Assembly: GCA_014382365.1 (NCBI GenBank)
Contig: JACNJW010000050.1
Span: 1-64,000, forward strand
Reading direction: 5' to 3'
Origin: SAR324 cluster bacterium
GTDB taxonomy: Bacteria > SAR324 > NAC60-12
DNA length: 64,000 nucleotides
Shown here: positions 47,761-57,148 of the stretch, one piece after another
How positions within the stretch are numbered: position 1 is the stretch's first letter
Layout: each line of letters starts with the position of its first letter
Position numbers and translations under genes: made by a program
Notes under the pieces: generated by a model
The model's database searches: none
What the model saw: the letters and a program-made list of their open reading frames with translations, nothing else
Told to the model about the DNA's origin: nothing

Positions 47761-49041
47761 TTAGTCTGCCATTGCAGCTTTGATGGCAGCAGGAGTTGGA
47801 ACCCAGCGTACACCATTGTTTTGGATGCCTGCAGCAATGTCGGTGGTAATCACATCCCAGTCTGCAGGATTTGCAGACGAGGTGTCGATCAGAGTTGCCA
47901 CGTTTTCTTTTTTTGTAGAAACAATCGCAAACTTACCTGTTGGATCAAAGGCTACATTATGAGGACCCAAACCTGTGATGATGTCTTTGATCTTAAAATC
48001 TTTCTGAGTATCTATCACAGAGACTGTTTCAGATTTTCCAGATTCATTGGTAAATAATCCGTAACGTGGATTGGCAGAGTTTAGATAAAGCCTGTTACCG
48101 TTTGGACCGGTTTTAATGACTTTTTTCAGTTCAAGTGTTGCCATATCAATTACAGCAACTGAATTATCTTTTCTCAAACCTCCGTAACATTTTGAGCCGT
48201 CCGGAAGACAAGTAAAGTTTCCTCCACCGCCAGGCACTTTGATTGTTTTGGCAATCTCATTACTTGCAGTGTCAATGAGGACAATTGCTCCTTTTGCTCC
48301 AACCAGAAAATATTTGCCATCCGGTGTCATACCTCCTGCTCTTGCACCTTTGATTGGAATAAGCTTGATTTCTTTTCGACTGTTTACATCAACAATCGAA
48401 ACACCTTTCGGTTCTTGCTGACAAGTAGTAAATACTTTCGAGTCATCCAGAGTGAACATCGCATCACGAGCACCGGGACAACCCAGTTCCACAATGTGTG
48501 ACGGACGTCTGGTTGCAGTGCTGAGAAAGGTTAAGTAACCATTCTTTTTGTCCAAAATATTCCCCACTACTGCCAGCGGCTGAGTATAGGCAAAGCCTAA
48601 ATGCAGGGGAGCAATTACTTTCTTACCGCCCATACTTAAATGGAATTTGTCGACAACCTCATGCGTGGTTAAATCGATTGTCCAGAAGAGATCCTTTTCA
48701 TATCGCTGAGAGGACCACGCATACCTTGCTCCGGGTATGACAAAGATGTGATGATTTCCTGTTTCACCCATCTTTATCTTCTTGATTGTTTCTCCTTTGT
48801 GATAATCAACAACCGAAACTGTCGGTTCACCCTGATTATCAATCAGGAAATAACCTGGTGTTTCTCTGACAGCATCCCAATCAGTCCGGATCGTATTTTG
48901 CGGATCCAGGAAAAGAAGTGACTGATATTCTGCTGTGCTCATCCCTTTAGACGGTGCACCAATTTTTGGTCCCGAAGTGACACAACCAGCAAGTAGTCCT
49001 GTCAGCAAAGAGACGGTTAAGATAATAGTTTGCTTTTTCAT
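47761..49041 (-). CDS. YncE-like beta-propeller lipoprotein
   Basis: A 426-residue lipoprotein: signal peptide with lipobox LLAGC, then a seven-bladed propeller of repeating blades such as VSVVDYHKGETIKKIKMGE, VSIVDVNSRKEIKLIPIKG, IVLIDTASNEIAKTIKV, and VAVIDMATLELKKVIKTG. Three cysteines recur (GCPGARDAM, TTCQQEP, FTCLPDGSKC). Such YVTN/YncE proteins often sit beside redox enzymes and sox genes as scaffolds or binding proteins. A strong AAGGAG ribosome site precedes the ATG. It has its own terminator at 47665-47710. Confidence 0.82.
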   Translation of the reverse strand: MKKQTIILTVSLLTGLLAGCVTSGPKIGAPSKGMSTAEYQSLLFLDPQNTIRTDWDAVRETPGYFLIDNQGEPTVSVVDYHKGETIKKIKMGETGNHHIFVIPGARYAWSSQRYEKDLFWTIDLTTHEVVDKFHLSMGGKKVIAPLHLGFAYTQPLAVVGNILDKKNGYLTFLSTATRRPSHIVELGCPGARDAMFTLDDSKVFTTCQQEPKGVSIVDVNSRKEIKLIPIKGARAGGMTPDGKYFLVGAKGAIVLIDTASNEIAKTIKVPGGGGNFTCLPDGSKCYGGLRKDNSVAVIDMATLELKKVIKTGPNGNRLYLNSANPRYGLFTNESGKSETVSVIDTQKDFKIKDIITGLGPHNVAFDPTGKFAIVSTKKENVATLIDTSSANPADWDVITTDIAAGIQNNGVRWVPTPAAIKAAMAD

Positions 49042-49197
49042 TTCTTTTCTCCTTTTATGTTTTTAGATTACTCAAATTATCAGCTAGATTTGAGCTTCGT
49101 AGACAGTTAAAATAACTTCCTCCCTTCAAATTTTAGATTAACAAGTTAAAACCTCAATTTCCAAATTTGGAAATGAGACTCTTAATTAGACTGATAC

Positions 49198-50391
49198 TCA
49201 GATTATCACCAGTTTTTTGGTTGCTTCATTCCATGAAACCAACAAATACCAAACCAGCATCAAGAGGCAGACAGACAAAACACCAATTTTCCAGCCAATT
49301 AAATCCGGAATAAAGACTGCTTCGCCCAATTTGCTGATCCAACCACTTTCTACCAGCCATTCCCGAAAATAAGAACCGGACAGTGCAAACGAAATTAACG
49401 CCACCCAAAGTTTAAGATGCCCTTCTCCGGCACGCCACAATGAACCTGAAGCACAACCTCCCGACAGGGACATGCCGACTCCGAAAATGATTCCTCCAAG
49501 CAGACTGCCCAGCCAAAAACCTACAGAGACAGAAGCTTCCCAGTCTTTCATATCAGACCATTTTAGAATTGAAAATCCAACTACACTGATAATCACAGCC
49601 AGTGCGACTGACTTGGCGGCATCTCCATCACCAGTCATAAATGGTTCCCTGAAAGCTCTGACGAAACAGAATCGGGTCCGCTGCATAATAATTCCAATCA
49701 ATAAACCAAAGATCAGGAAACCACCTCTGATGGAGTAATCCAGTTCATCGTAAATTAATGCCAGACTGATTCCTGCCAGCAAAACCAACACACCTGCGAG
49801 CGGTTGATTCTGTTTCCAGCTTTTAGATTTTTCTTGAGAAGTTTGCGAAGAAGACACCGGGCTCAGATAGGTTATTTCCCAGACTAGTATTTTCAGACCT
49901 ATAAACGCACCAATTACCAAACCGGCCATCATTGCCACTCCAGCCATTGAGAGTGCACTTAGAGCACTAAAAAAACCACCAATGTTGCAGCCAAATGATA
50001 GTGAAGATCCAATACCCATTAAGGATCCGCCAAGCACTGCTTTAAATAATTCCCTCGAAGGAGCACCACGCAGTTGGAATTGTTTTGCCAGCAGTGCCGA
50101 GGCAAAAGCACCAACAATCAGACCAAAATTTAAGATGGAAGTAGAATAAAGGTGGGGATCAATAATAATCATTTCGGAAACCTGAATGGTATTAAAAAAC
50201 CAGTTTCCCCAGTTCCTCACACCATCAGCAACGCTCCAGGCTTTTTCGTAGGCAAACATAAAGACATTGAGAACTCCAAATAATAGTCCTCCAACCCACA
50301 TTGGCCATTGCTGATTAAAAATCTTTGCATAGCCGGTTGCAAAGACTTCTCTCAAATTTTCCGGTTCCTTTGTGATTTCGGTGGTAGTCAA
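49198..50391 (-). CDS. YeeE/YedE family sulfur-compound transporter
   Basis: A 397-residue membrane protein with the two-fold repeat of the YeeE/YedE (TsuA) family: GSSLSFGCNIGGFFSALS in the first half and GMSLSGGCASGSLWRAGE in the second, each with the cysteine that relays thiosulfate in characterised TsuA. About ten hydrophobic helices. It starts with TTG, supported by an AGAGGAAA ribosome site just upstream. Located 87 bases after the tusA-like gene and the dsrE2 gene, it fits uptake of thiosulfate or a related sulfur compound. Confidence 0.88.
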   Translation of the reverse strand: MTTTEITKEPENLREVFATGYAKIFNQQWPMWVGGLLFGVLNVFMFAYEKAWSVADGVRNWGNWFFNTIQVSEMIIIDPHLYSTSILNFGLIVGAFASALLAKQFQLRGAPSRELFKAVLGGSLMGIGSSLSFGCNIGGFFSALSALSMAGVAMMAGLVIGAFIGLKILVWEITYLSPVSSSQTSQEKSKSWKQNQPLAGVLVLLAGISLALIYDELDYSIRGGFLIFGLLIGIIMQRTRFCFVRAFREPFMTGDGDAAKSVALAVIISVVGFSILKWSDMKDWEASVSVGFWLGSLLGGIIFGVGMSLSGGCASGSLWRAGEGHLKLWVALISFALSGSYFREWLVESGWISKLGEAVFIPDLIGWKIGVLSVCLLMLVWYLLVSWNEATKKLVII

Positions 50392-50478
50392 TTTCCTCTC
50401 TATCTCCAGAAACTAATACTTTTCGGGTTTGGATACCAAAGTGTTTTTCAGCACAACCTCAATGAACCAACTGCTCTT

Positions 50479-50715
50479 TTAATTTGCACAGCGCACAAAA
50501 AAGTGCCGTTCACCTTTTTCAAGAACAATCTGCAGCAATTCGTGTCCGGAAGACCTGCACCAGGCCTTTATATCAGGTTCAGCTCAGGGGTGTGAACTGC
50601 TCATCTGCAGTACATCACCCTTTGCCAGTTTTTTCATTGCCTGCCAGGTACGAATCACGGGCATTCCCATCCCGCAAGCTCCTAGCTGAATACTAAGTTT
50701 GACTTTCATTGCCAT
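50479..50715 (-). CDS. tusA: TusA-like sulfur carrier with in-frame UGA
   Basis: Read through one UGA, this gives a 78-residue TusA/SirA-like protein. The N-terminal half runs KLSIQLGACGMGMPVIRTWQ with A, C14 and PVIRT motifs; after the UGA (codon 44, 50584-50586) the tail EPDIKAWCRSSGHELLQIV is unmistakably TusA. The stop replaces the glycine usually following SDP or DDP. A perfect AGGAGGT site lies six bases before the ATG, and no other stop interrupts. The normal CPxP motif is altered: ACGMGMPV lacks the canonical CP. It is either a nonsense mutation/sequence error or a selenocysteine codon (a candidate bSECIS stem lies 20-38 nt downstream). Its neighbours are dsrE2 and the YeeE transporter. 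Confidence 0.75.
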
Positions 50716-50914
50716 CAACTACCTCCTCTTAATGTCAGTTATTGACATCTTTGACAATGATACTACATTTGTAAAACAAGTAATGCAAGCATTTTGTGCA
50801 AATAATCAGAAGAGATAATAATCCTCATAGTTAGAGGATTTCATCTTGAAGCTGACAAATTTTAAATGAAAGATAGTGGTGGGTCAACACACCATTGGGT
50901 AGAGGATGAAATCA

Positions 50915-50940
50915 TCCGGGTAGTAAATTTCCTACCCGGA
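50915..50940. other. Stable hairpin between dsrE2 and tusA
   Basis: TCCGGGTAG (50915-50923) and CTACCCGGA (50932-50940) form an exact 9-bp stem with an 8-base loop. No T-run follows on the minus strand, so a terminator is unlikely. It may stabilise or process the dsr transcript, or attenuate read-through into tusA. Confidence 0.6.
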
Positions 50941-50968
50941 GTAGCTGTTTCTGCAGTTTTTGATCAGC

Positions 50969-51484
50969 TTAGATAAATAACTGGATGTCTGAATCTGCAG
51001 CAAATTCTAAAAATGTGGCTGCGCCTCCAACATCAACTCCATCGACAAACTCATCCTTTGAAAAACCGAAGACATCCATTGTCATTTGGCAACCAATCAT
51101 TTTGACTCCGGATTCAATACATATTTCACGAAGTTCCTCAACTGATGCAACACCCTTATTTTTGAAGGTTTTTTTCATCATTGATGTCGCAAATGTTTCA
51201 AATCCGGGAACGTTGCCCATCAAAGCATTGGGCATTGGCCAGGCAAAATTCTGAAACCCCTTTGGTCCAAAAGGCATTTTCATCGGCATCGAAGGATTTG
51301 TATGCGGAGCAACTTTAGCCCCAATTTTCTTTTTTAACAAGGTCAGGCCGTAAAAGGTAAAAAATATTGCCACCTCCATTTCCATGGCAACTGCAGTTGA
51401 GGCCAGAATCAAAGGCGGATAAGCCCAGTCCAATGTTCCCTGTGAGGCAATCAGTGCCATACGTTTTGGTCGTTCTTCACTCAT
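50969..51484 (-). CDS. dsrE2: DsrE2-like sulfurtransferase
   Basis: A 171-residue member of the DsrE2 family. RMALIASQGTLDWAYPPLILAS opens the Rossmann-like fold, and the conserved cysteine sits in VKMIGCQMTMDVFGFSKDE, the typical GCxMTMD motif. A hydrophobic stretch and a Met/Pro-rich loop (NPSMPMKMPFGPKG) in the middle are also usual. DsrE2 pairs with TusA in cytoplasmic sulfur transfer; the tusA-like gene lies next downstream. A strong AAGGAG site precedes the ATG. Last dsr-linked gene of the operon, 95 bases after dsrP. Confidence 0.85.
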   Translation of the reverse strand: MSEERPKRMALIASQGTLDWAYPPLILASTAVAMEMEVAIFFTFYGLTLLKKKIGAKVAPHTNPSMPMKMPFGPKGFQNFAWPMPNALMGNVPGFETFATSMMKKTFKNKGVASVEELREICIESGVKMIGCQMTMDVFGFSKDEFVDGVDVGGAATFLEFAADSDIQLFI

Positions 51485-51578
51485 CTTTTCTCCTTTTCTT
51501 GATTTGGTTTATCTTCTTTCATGTTTTAAAACAATTTCAAAACATGCTGTAACTACTGCAAAAGTTTATAACAAAGAC

Positions 51579-52730
51579 TTACGCAGCCTGCTTGACGGCA
51601 ACAGTTACTTTTAAAAGTGCCGTTAAAATCAACAATCCAATTGCCCAAATTCCGAGGGTCACAGAAATTTCGATGAATGTTGGAAAATATTCTACAACCT
51701 CTTCCATCGGTGACGGTACAAATCCGCCTATAATCAGACCTATTCCTTTATCAATCCAGAGTGAAACAAAGATTCCAATGCAGGCAGCAATTAGTAACTT
51801 ATTTGAAGGTCTTCGCTGTTGGTATAACAAAACCAGCACCGACACAAGGCCGGCAATCATCGAAAACCACATCCATGGTACAAGTTGACTCTTGCCGTCC
51901 AGTCCAACAAACAAATACTGCAGACTGTGCATATGACTTGGAATATTACTGTAAAATGCAGTAAAAAATTCCACTCCAATAAAAAAGAAATTTGCGAGAC
52001 CGGCATAAGTTGCAATCAGAGACAATTTACTAATGGCTTTTTCTCCAACATCAAAATTTGCAAATTTACGTAGTATAAAGGAAATTAAAATAAGCAGCGC
52101 AGGCCCTACTGCAAAAGCTGATGCTAAGAATCTTGGTGCCAAAATTGCCGTTAACCAGAGATGACGACCAGGTGTTCCGGAATATAAAAAGGCTGTCACA
52201 GTGTGAATACTGATAGCCCAGACAACTGAAAGATAAATAATCGGTTTAATCCATTTTGGAGGAGAAACCCCTTTTCGTTCTGCTTCTAAAACAGTCCAAC
52301 CGCTGATAATATTCAGCAGCAGATAACCATTCATCACCTGCACATCCCAAAATACCATTGATTTTGGATGAGGATAGAACAGCACATTCAGCACCCGATC
52401 CGGATGTCCCATGTCTGCTAAAATAAATAACAGACAAATTGTGGCTGCCGAAACTGCCAAAAATTCTCCGATAACAACTATTTTTCCAAACTCCTTGTAA
52501 TCATGCAGATAGTAGGGAAGTACAACCATAACCGCAGAGGCGGCAACTCCTACTAAAAAAGTGAATTGTGCTACATACAAACCCCAGCTCACATCACGCC
52601 CCATTCCGGTTACGCCAAGTCCATAACTCAGTTGCTTGGAATAGGAATAAAGTCCCAACAATATCACTGCAACTAAAAATGCAACCCAGCCCCAATAGCC
52701 CTTATTACCTTTTAAAGCCTTTTCAATCAT
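51579..52730 (-). CDS. dsrP: DsrP, NrfD-like quinone-interacting membrane subunit
   Basis: A 383-residue integral membrane protein of the NrfD/PsrC family with about ten helices, starting [21 protein letters not shown]. It contains [20 protein letters not shown] and [22 protein letters not shown], characteristic of DsrP. It exchanges electrons between the periplasmic DsrJ/DsrO module and the quinone pool. It starts eight bases after the dsrO stop, behind a GAGG ribosome site. Confidence 0.92.
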   Translation of the reverse strand: MIEKALKGNKGYWGWVAFLVAVILLGLYSYSKQLSYGLGVTGMGRDVSWGLYVAQFTFLVGVAASAVMVVLPYYLHDYKEFGKIVVIGEFLAVSAATICLLFILADMGHPDRVLNVLFYPHPKSMVFWDVQVMNGYLLLNIISGWTVLEAERKGVSPPKWIKPIIYLSVVWAISIHTVTAFLYSGTPGRHLWLTAILAPRFLASAFAVGPALLILISFILRKFANFDVGEKAISKLSLIATYAGLANFFFIGVEFFTAFYSNIPSHMHSLQYLFVGLDGKSQLVPWMWFSMIAGLVSVLVLLYQQRRPSNKLLIAACIGIFVSLWIDKGIGLIIGGFVPSPMEEVVEYFPTFIEISVTLGIWAIGLLILTALLKVTVAVKQAA

Positions 52731-52737
52731 CCCTGCC

Positions 52738-53508
52738 TCATGTGATATAAAATACTGAAGGATTGGTTCCCAATTCCGGTTTCCTCTGAATAGTCGGATT
52801 ATCTTTCAAAACCTGACGAATTTCAGAATTTTTATCATATAAATTGCCAAAAGTTAATACTTTCTCCGGACAGGCTTCCACACAGGAAGGCTGCTGACCT
52901 TTTGCCAGACGTTCAGAGCAAAAATTACATTTTTCCACCACACCATGCTCACGTGTTGGATAATCAGGAGTTATATTTTTGATGGCAGGCCGTGGATTTC
53001 TCCAGTTAAAACTGCGTGAACCGTAAGGACAGGCGGCCATACAGAAACGGCAGCCGATGCAGCGGTGAAAATCCATTTCTACAATTCCATCTGATTGTTT
53101 GAATGTTGCACCGGTAGGACAAGCCTTCACACAGGGTGGATTCTCACAATGGTTACACAATGTCAAAAAAGGTTTCTCTCTGGTTTCTGCAGCCACAAAT
53201 TGCTGACTCTTGCTGGGAAAAACTTTGTGATAATCACTTTTCCAGATCCATTTTATTTCATCTTTCGGATTATCAAAGTCCGGCACATTATGCGTGAGAT
53301 GGCAGGCATCAATACATTTTTCACATCCGGACACACATTTGCGCATGTCAATCACCATCCCCCAGCGGATTTTCTTTTTAGTAACCGCTTTTTCGGTGGC
53401 TGCGTCTGCAAAACCTGTGGCGTATTTACTGATAAATCCGGAAACCACACCAGCTCCGGCAATAACACCGGCAGATTTCTTCAGGAATTTACGTCTATTT
53501 TCAGTCAT
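52738..53508 (-). CDS. dsrO: DsrO, periplasmic iron-sulfur subunit
   Basis: A 256-residue ferredoxin-like protein with a Tat signal ([21 protein letters not shown]). Four [4Fe-4S] cysteine clusters are visible: [44 protein letters not shown], and [21 protein letters not shown]. It acts with DsrP and DsrJ as the periplasmic electron-transfer unit. Its ATG overlaps the dsrJ stop by four bases. Confidence 0.93.
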   Translation of the reverse strand: MTENRRKFLKKSAGVIAGAGVVSGFISKYATGFADAATEKAVTKKKIRWGMVIDMRKCVSGCEKCIDACHLTHNVPDFDNPKDEIKWIWKSDYHKVFPSKSQQFVAAETREKPFLTLCNHCENPPCVKACPTGATFKQSDGIVEMDFHRCIGCRFCMAACPYGSRSFNWRNPRPAIKNITPDYPTREHGVVEKCNFCSERLAKGQQPSCVEACPEKVLTFGNLYDKNSEIRQVLKDNPTIQRKPELGTNPSVFYIT

Positions 53509-53999
53509 TGTTGTTTCACAGCAAAATTCAGATTTCCGGCTACAAACACCCGGTTCCGTACAAGTAAATTATTTAATAAATTATCTTCTTCCAGTTTTTC
53601 AGTTTCAATTCCTGTCAGTTCCGTGTGTGCACCGCTTTTCGGTGTAACATGACACTCCCAGCAGTAAGGTTTGACGCTGGCATAAGTGTGACATTCTTCG
53701 CAAAATTTTTCTTGACTGACATGACAGCCAAGACAGGTTTTTGTTAAACTTTTTTCGACCTTACTACCGTCAGGCATGATATGAAAACGGTCACCGTCTC
53801 TGACCACAGAATCACGCCATTCATTGAGCAACTGCATGTGGTTTTCCCGCATATAGGATGCAGGTGCAACACATTGTTCGCCTTTGGTTTCCATGGCAAC
53901 CTTGGGATAATCTTCAGGTGCAGCATTTTGCCAAAACGGAAAAGTTGCAGCTAACAAAAATGCAGTCAATCCTCCGAATATCAAGAATTTTTCAAGCAT
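53505..53999 (-). CDS. dsrJ: DsrJ, periplasmic triheme cytochrome c
   Basis: About 164 residues anchored by an N-terminal uncleaved helix ([22 protein letters not shown]). Three heme-binding sites are seen, CLGCH, CEECH and CWECH, close together near residues 100-140, the DsrJ pattern. An upstream cysteine (GEQCVAP) is the unusual possible axial ligand described for DsrJ in other bacteria. A longer reading from 54080 is open but overlaps dsrK; the ATG at 53999 overlaps the dsrK stop by eight bases and is preferred. Confidence 0.93.
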   Translation of the reverse strand: MLEKFLIFGGLTAFLLAATFPFWQNAAPEDYPKVAMETKGEQCVAPASYMRENHMQLLNEWRDSVVRDGDRFHIMPDGSKVEKSLTKTCLGCHVSQEKFCEECHTYASVKPYCWECHVTPKSGAHTELTGIETEKLEEDNLLNNLLVRNRVFVAGNLNFAVKQQ

Positions 54000-55650
54000 C
54001 GTCCTCCTGCACTGGACTTTCCGTTTCAATTTCAAGCATATCATCTTCCCGTAAATCTTCGCTACGCTCTTCTTCGCCATCCATCACCAGAGCATTACCA
54101 ACCAATTCATGAAGCCCATATACCTGAACGCCGGGATTCCAGTAATTCATCAAAGGCGGCAAAGATGCCCGATCAATTGCACAAATCGCCACGAGTGCAT
54201 TCACATCAAATTTATCTTTCACATGCTTGACTGCATTGGCTCTGGGAAAGCCGCCGCGCATCCGAATGTCCATGTACTCATCTGTATTCAAACCGCTGCC
54301 GGAACCACAACAAAAAGTTTCTTCGCGGATCGTATGTTCCGGCATTTCGTTAAAACTGTTGCAAACATTCCTCAAAACATAGCGTGGCTCCTCCATCATA
54401 CCCATTCCGCGTGCAATGTTGCATGAGTCATGGAAAGTCGTTTTTAAATGATCGTTACGGCGTGGATCAAGTTTGAGTTTGTTCTGGTGAATTAAATCTG
54501 CAGTAAATTCTGCGATATGAACCATTTTTGTTGAAGTTGCATTGCGGAATTTTGTGCCTGTAATCGGAGAAACCGGCTCTTCCATAAAATCTGCAGGCCC
54601 ATTCATGGTGTCCATGTACTGATGAACAACCCGCCACATGTGTCCGCACTCGCCGCCCAAAATCCATTTCACGCCTAAACGCTCTGCCTCGTGATACATT
54701 TTTGCATTCAGTTTTTTTGCAGTTTGATTGGAGGTGAAATAACCAAAATTTCCGCCTTCCGAAGCATAAGTACTGAGAGTGTAATCCAGTCCAATGTGTT
54801 CAAACAGCATCAAGTAACCCATCATCGTGTAAATTCCGGGATCGCCAAAAACATCACCGGAAGGTGTGATGAATAAAATTTCTGCACCTTTGCGGTTGAA
54901 GGTCGGATTAACCGTAATTCCGGTTTGATCTTCAATATCTTCTACCAGAGATTCAACCACACTTTTGAAAGTGTGCGGTTCAATACCCAGATGGTTTCCG
55001 GTACGGCTGCAGTCTGAAACCGGTTTGGTAATCCAATTAATGTTTGCACCTGCCAAATTGAGTAATTCGCGTCCCACCAGTGTTACTTCCGCAGTGTCAA
55101 TGCCAAAGGGACAAAAGACAGAACAACGACGGCATTCCGTGCATTGATGAAAATACATGAACCATTCTTTGAGTACCTCCTCAGTCAGTGGTCTTGCTCC
55201 CACCAGACCCTTCAATAGTTTTCCGGACCAGGTAAATTCGTGCCGATAAACCGAACGCAGTAATTCCGCTCTTACCACCGGCATATTTTTAGGGTCGCCG
55301 GTTCCCAGAAAAAAGTGACATTTATCAGAACAGGCACCGCATCTGACACAAATATCCATGAACAGTTTGAAGGAACGAAACTGACCCAGACGCTCTTTCA
55401 TACCAGCAAGGACAATCTGCTGCCAGCCCTCTTCAAGCTGCCAATCCGGATCATCCGGACTCCATTTTCTTGGATTATTAAAACCCAGATTTTCAATCAC
55501 TTCCGGCTTAGCTGCATGGCACCAGTTTCCGTCACGGAACTCAACCGGAATATCCAACCATTCTTTAGCGGAACTGTCTCCTTTCAAAAGGCTCGGTGCA
55601 TTTTCATACTCCGCTTTGAGCTCAGCAATTTTTGGTGGGTTTGTTGACAT
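53992..55650 (-). CDS. dsrK: DsrK, heterodisulfide-reductase-like catalytic subunit
   Basis: A 552-residue cytoplasmic iron-sulfur protein. Two [4Fe-4S] motifs, CVRCGACSDKCHFFLG and CTECRRCSVFCPFG, precede two CCG-type regions that build the non-cubane cluster (GGECGHMW, FHDSCNIARGMG and ETFCCGSGSGLN). DsrK binds DsrC trisulfide or thiol and passes electrons to or from DsrM; DsrC is not encoded in this window. It starts three bases after the dsrM stop. Confidence 0.95.
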   Translation of the reverse strand: MSTNPPKIAELKAEYENAPSLLKGDSSAKEWLDIPVEFRDGNWCHAAKPEVIENLGFNNPRKWSPDDPDWQLEEGWQQIVLAGMKERLGQFRSFKLFMDICVRCGACSDKCHFFLGTGDPKNMPVVRAELLRSVYRHEFTWSGKLLKGLVGARPLTEEVLKEWFMYFHQCTECRRCSVFCPFGIDTAEVTLVGRELLNLAGANINWITKPVSDCSRTGNHLGIEPHTFKSVVESLVEDIEDQTGITVNPTFNRKGAEILFITPSGDVFGDPGIYTMMGYLMLFEHIGLDYTLSTYASEGGNFGYFTSNQTAKKLNAKMYHEAERLGVKWILGGECGHMWRVVHQYMDTMNGPADFMEEPVSPITGTKFRNATSTKMVHIAEFTADLIHQNKLKLDPRRNDHLKTTFHDSCNIARGMGMMEEPRYVLRNVCNSFNEMPEHTIREETFCCGSGSGLNTDEYMDIRMRGGFPRANAVKHVKDKFDVNALVAICAIDRASLPPLMNYWNPGVQVYGLHELVGNALVMDGEEERSEDLREDDMLEIETESPVQEDDA

Positions 55651-55652
55651 GA

Positions 55653-56660
55653 TTATTCCTTTTCTGCTGGCAGTTGTTTTTCAACAGGCAAATCTGCTTT
55701 TATCATTTTCTCGCGGAATTCATCTTCATACTCTGCATAAGTCCGAATTTTAACGTCCGGATTCCAAGGATTGATGTGCCGTTTTTCCCGACTGTTGTTG
55801 GCTAAATTTCTAGTTGGACTGAGAAATATTCCACCCATGTGCATCAATTTGCTGGAAGGAAAATACATGGCCAACACACAAACCAGAAAAAGATGAACAT
55901 AAAAGATGGCTCCAATTTCTGCTGGTGCAGCAAAACTAAAACTGGTCAATCCCTGAACTAAATTTTTGACTGCAACCACATCCACCTTATCCAGGTAGCG
56001 CATACTGATTCCGCTCAAGGCAATTGCCAAAATCAGGAACAATGGAAAAAAATCTGTACTAAGTGAAATAACCCGCAGCTGTACACTGACTAATCTGCGG
56101 AGCACTAAAAAAGTCAGTGCCACCACTACCAGCAGATCGGTGAGATAAAGTGTTGGCAAAGTGATTTGCAAAAATCCGTCTACACTTTCCAGCAATTCCA
56201 CAAAGCCGGGTACAGAAGCTAAAAAAAAGCGGTAATGCCGCAATACAATCACCAACAGCGACCAGTGAAAAATCATACCTGCCATCCAAAGCCATTTGCT
56301 GGATGCATACGCAAGGGTTGCATCTTCAGCCATTTCTGCTTTTGTGTTGCGGAACAAAGAGCGGAAAAACAAAACCTCAAGCGACATTCTGCCAACGACA
56401 CCCCAAAATCCGGATGGACTTTCCAATTCGTTTTTCTTGATCCATTCCAAAGATTTTGCCTGTCCTGAAGTGGTTGGTATACGGAAAGGTACCGGTGATT
56501 TAACCCAATCATAAATCCTCCACACAAAACCGCTTAAAAATACAAACAATGCAAAATAGGGAATAATAACTCCAAACAAATAATCCAGTCCTGCAGAAAC
56601 TCCAGCAAAAGCAACTGCACTTAAAAATATCACTGCAATTAATGGATAAACGACCTTCAT
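55653..56660 (-). CDS. dsrM: DsrM, cytochrome b-like membrane subunit
   Basis: 335 residues with about six membrane helices in NarI-like arrangement. MIFHWSLLVIVLRHYRFF and FFYVHLFLVCVLAMYFPSSKLMHM (here seen as FYVHLFLVC and SKLMHMGG) contain the heme b histidines. The C-terminal tail is hydrophilic (NPWNPDVKIRTYAEYEDEF), as in DsrM. It forms the quinone-linked anchor for DsrK. The ATG overlaps the upstream RsbRD-type gene by four bases. Confidence 0.92.
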   Translation of the reverse strand: MKVVYPLIAVIFLSAVAFAGVSAGLDYLFGVIIPYFALFVFLSGFVWRIYDWVKSPVPFRIPTTSGQAKSLEWIKKNELESPSGFWGVVGRMSLEVLFFRSLFRNTKAEMAEDATLAYASSKWLWMAGMIFHWSLLVIVLRHYRFFLASVPGFVELLESVDGFLQITLPTLYLTDLLVVVALTFLVLRRLVSVQLRVISLSTDFFPLFLILAIALSGISMRYLDKVDVVAVKNLVQGLTSFSFAAPAEIGAIFYVHLFLVCVLAMYFPSSKLMHMGGIFLSPTRNLANNSREKRHINPWNPDVKIRTYAEYEDEFREKMIKADLPVEKQLPAEKE

Positions 56661-57148
56661 AATCCTGCCTTTTTCAAGAGCATAAATGCTCTGTTTTTAC
56701 TTTCATCAACTTTAATTTGATAGATTTTTTCACGATGATCCACATATGAATCAAAGGCTGTCAGTGTCAGTTGTTCAATCTGATGATTAAATTTTTTCCA
56801 CTCTTTTGCTCCGAATCCAACATCGTTCTTTTTTGCCAGTTCCCGCACAATTTCTTTCAACTCATAAAAAAGTGCTGTTGCTTTTGAGGGTGGAAAATCC
56901 TGAATTGCCAGCACTCTTGTGATTTGATCCAGAGCCTCTGAAAATTGTGCTCCCCTGTTTTCAAAATCAGCCAATATTCCAGCTAAACCTTGTTCCATTT
57001 CGTGCCGGATTGGGTTTTGAAACTGGTCCGTTTGAGTCATAAGCAGAGACTTCTTTTGTGAAGAAAAAATTCCCAACCGCAGCATCAGCCACTGTTCAAG
57101 GATTGCCTTTTTATGTTGTGCAATCAAGAGTTCAAAAGGACTACTCAT
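56657..57148 (-). CDS. RsbRD N-terminal-domain protein
   Basis: A 163-residue helical cytosolic protein matching the RsbRD N-terminal sensor-type domain (LLIAQHKKAILEQWLMLRLG, then a FFSxSKATALFYELKEIVRELA-like segment seen as PPSKATALFYELKEIV). Genes of this type are often found directly ahead of dsrM in both sulfate reducers and sulfur oxidisers; function not established. It overlaps dsrM and the TrpD2-like gene by four bases on each side, so all three are one translational unit. Confidence 0.8.
   Translation of the reverse strand: MSSPFELLIAQHKKAILEQWLMLRLGIFSSQKKSLLMTQTDQFQNPIRHEMEQGLAGILADFENRGAQFSEALDQITRVLAIQDFPPSKATALFYELKEIVRELAKKNDVGFGAKEWKKFNHQIEQLTLTAFDSYVDHREKIYQIKVDESKNRAFMLLKKAGL

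Noticed and set aside
50479..50715. Genome-wide reassignment of UGA to explain the tusA stop
   Set aside because: Dozens of long ORFs in the window contain no in-frame UGA and several genes (for example dsrK and dsrO) end in UGA, so the standard code applies.
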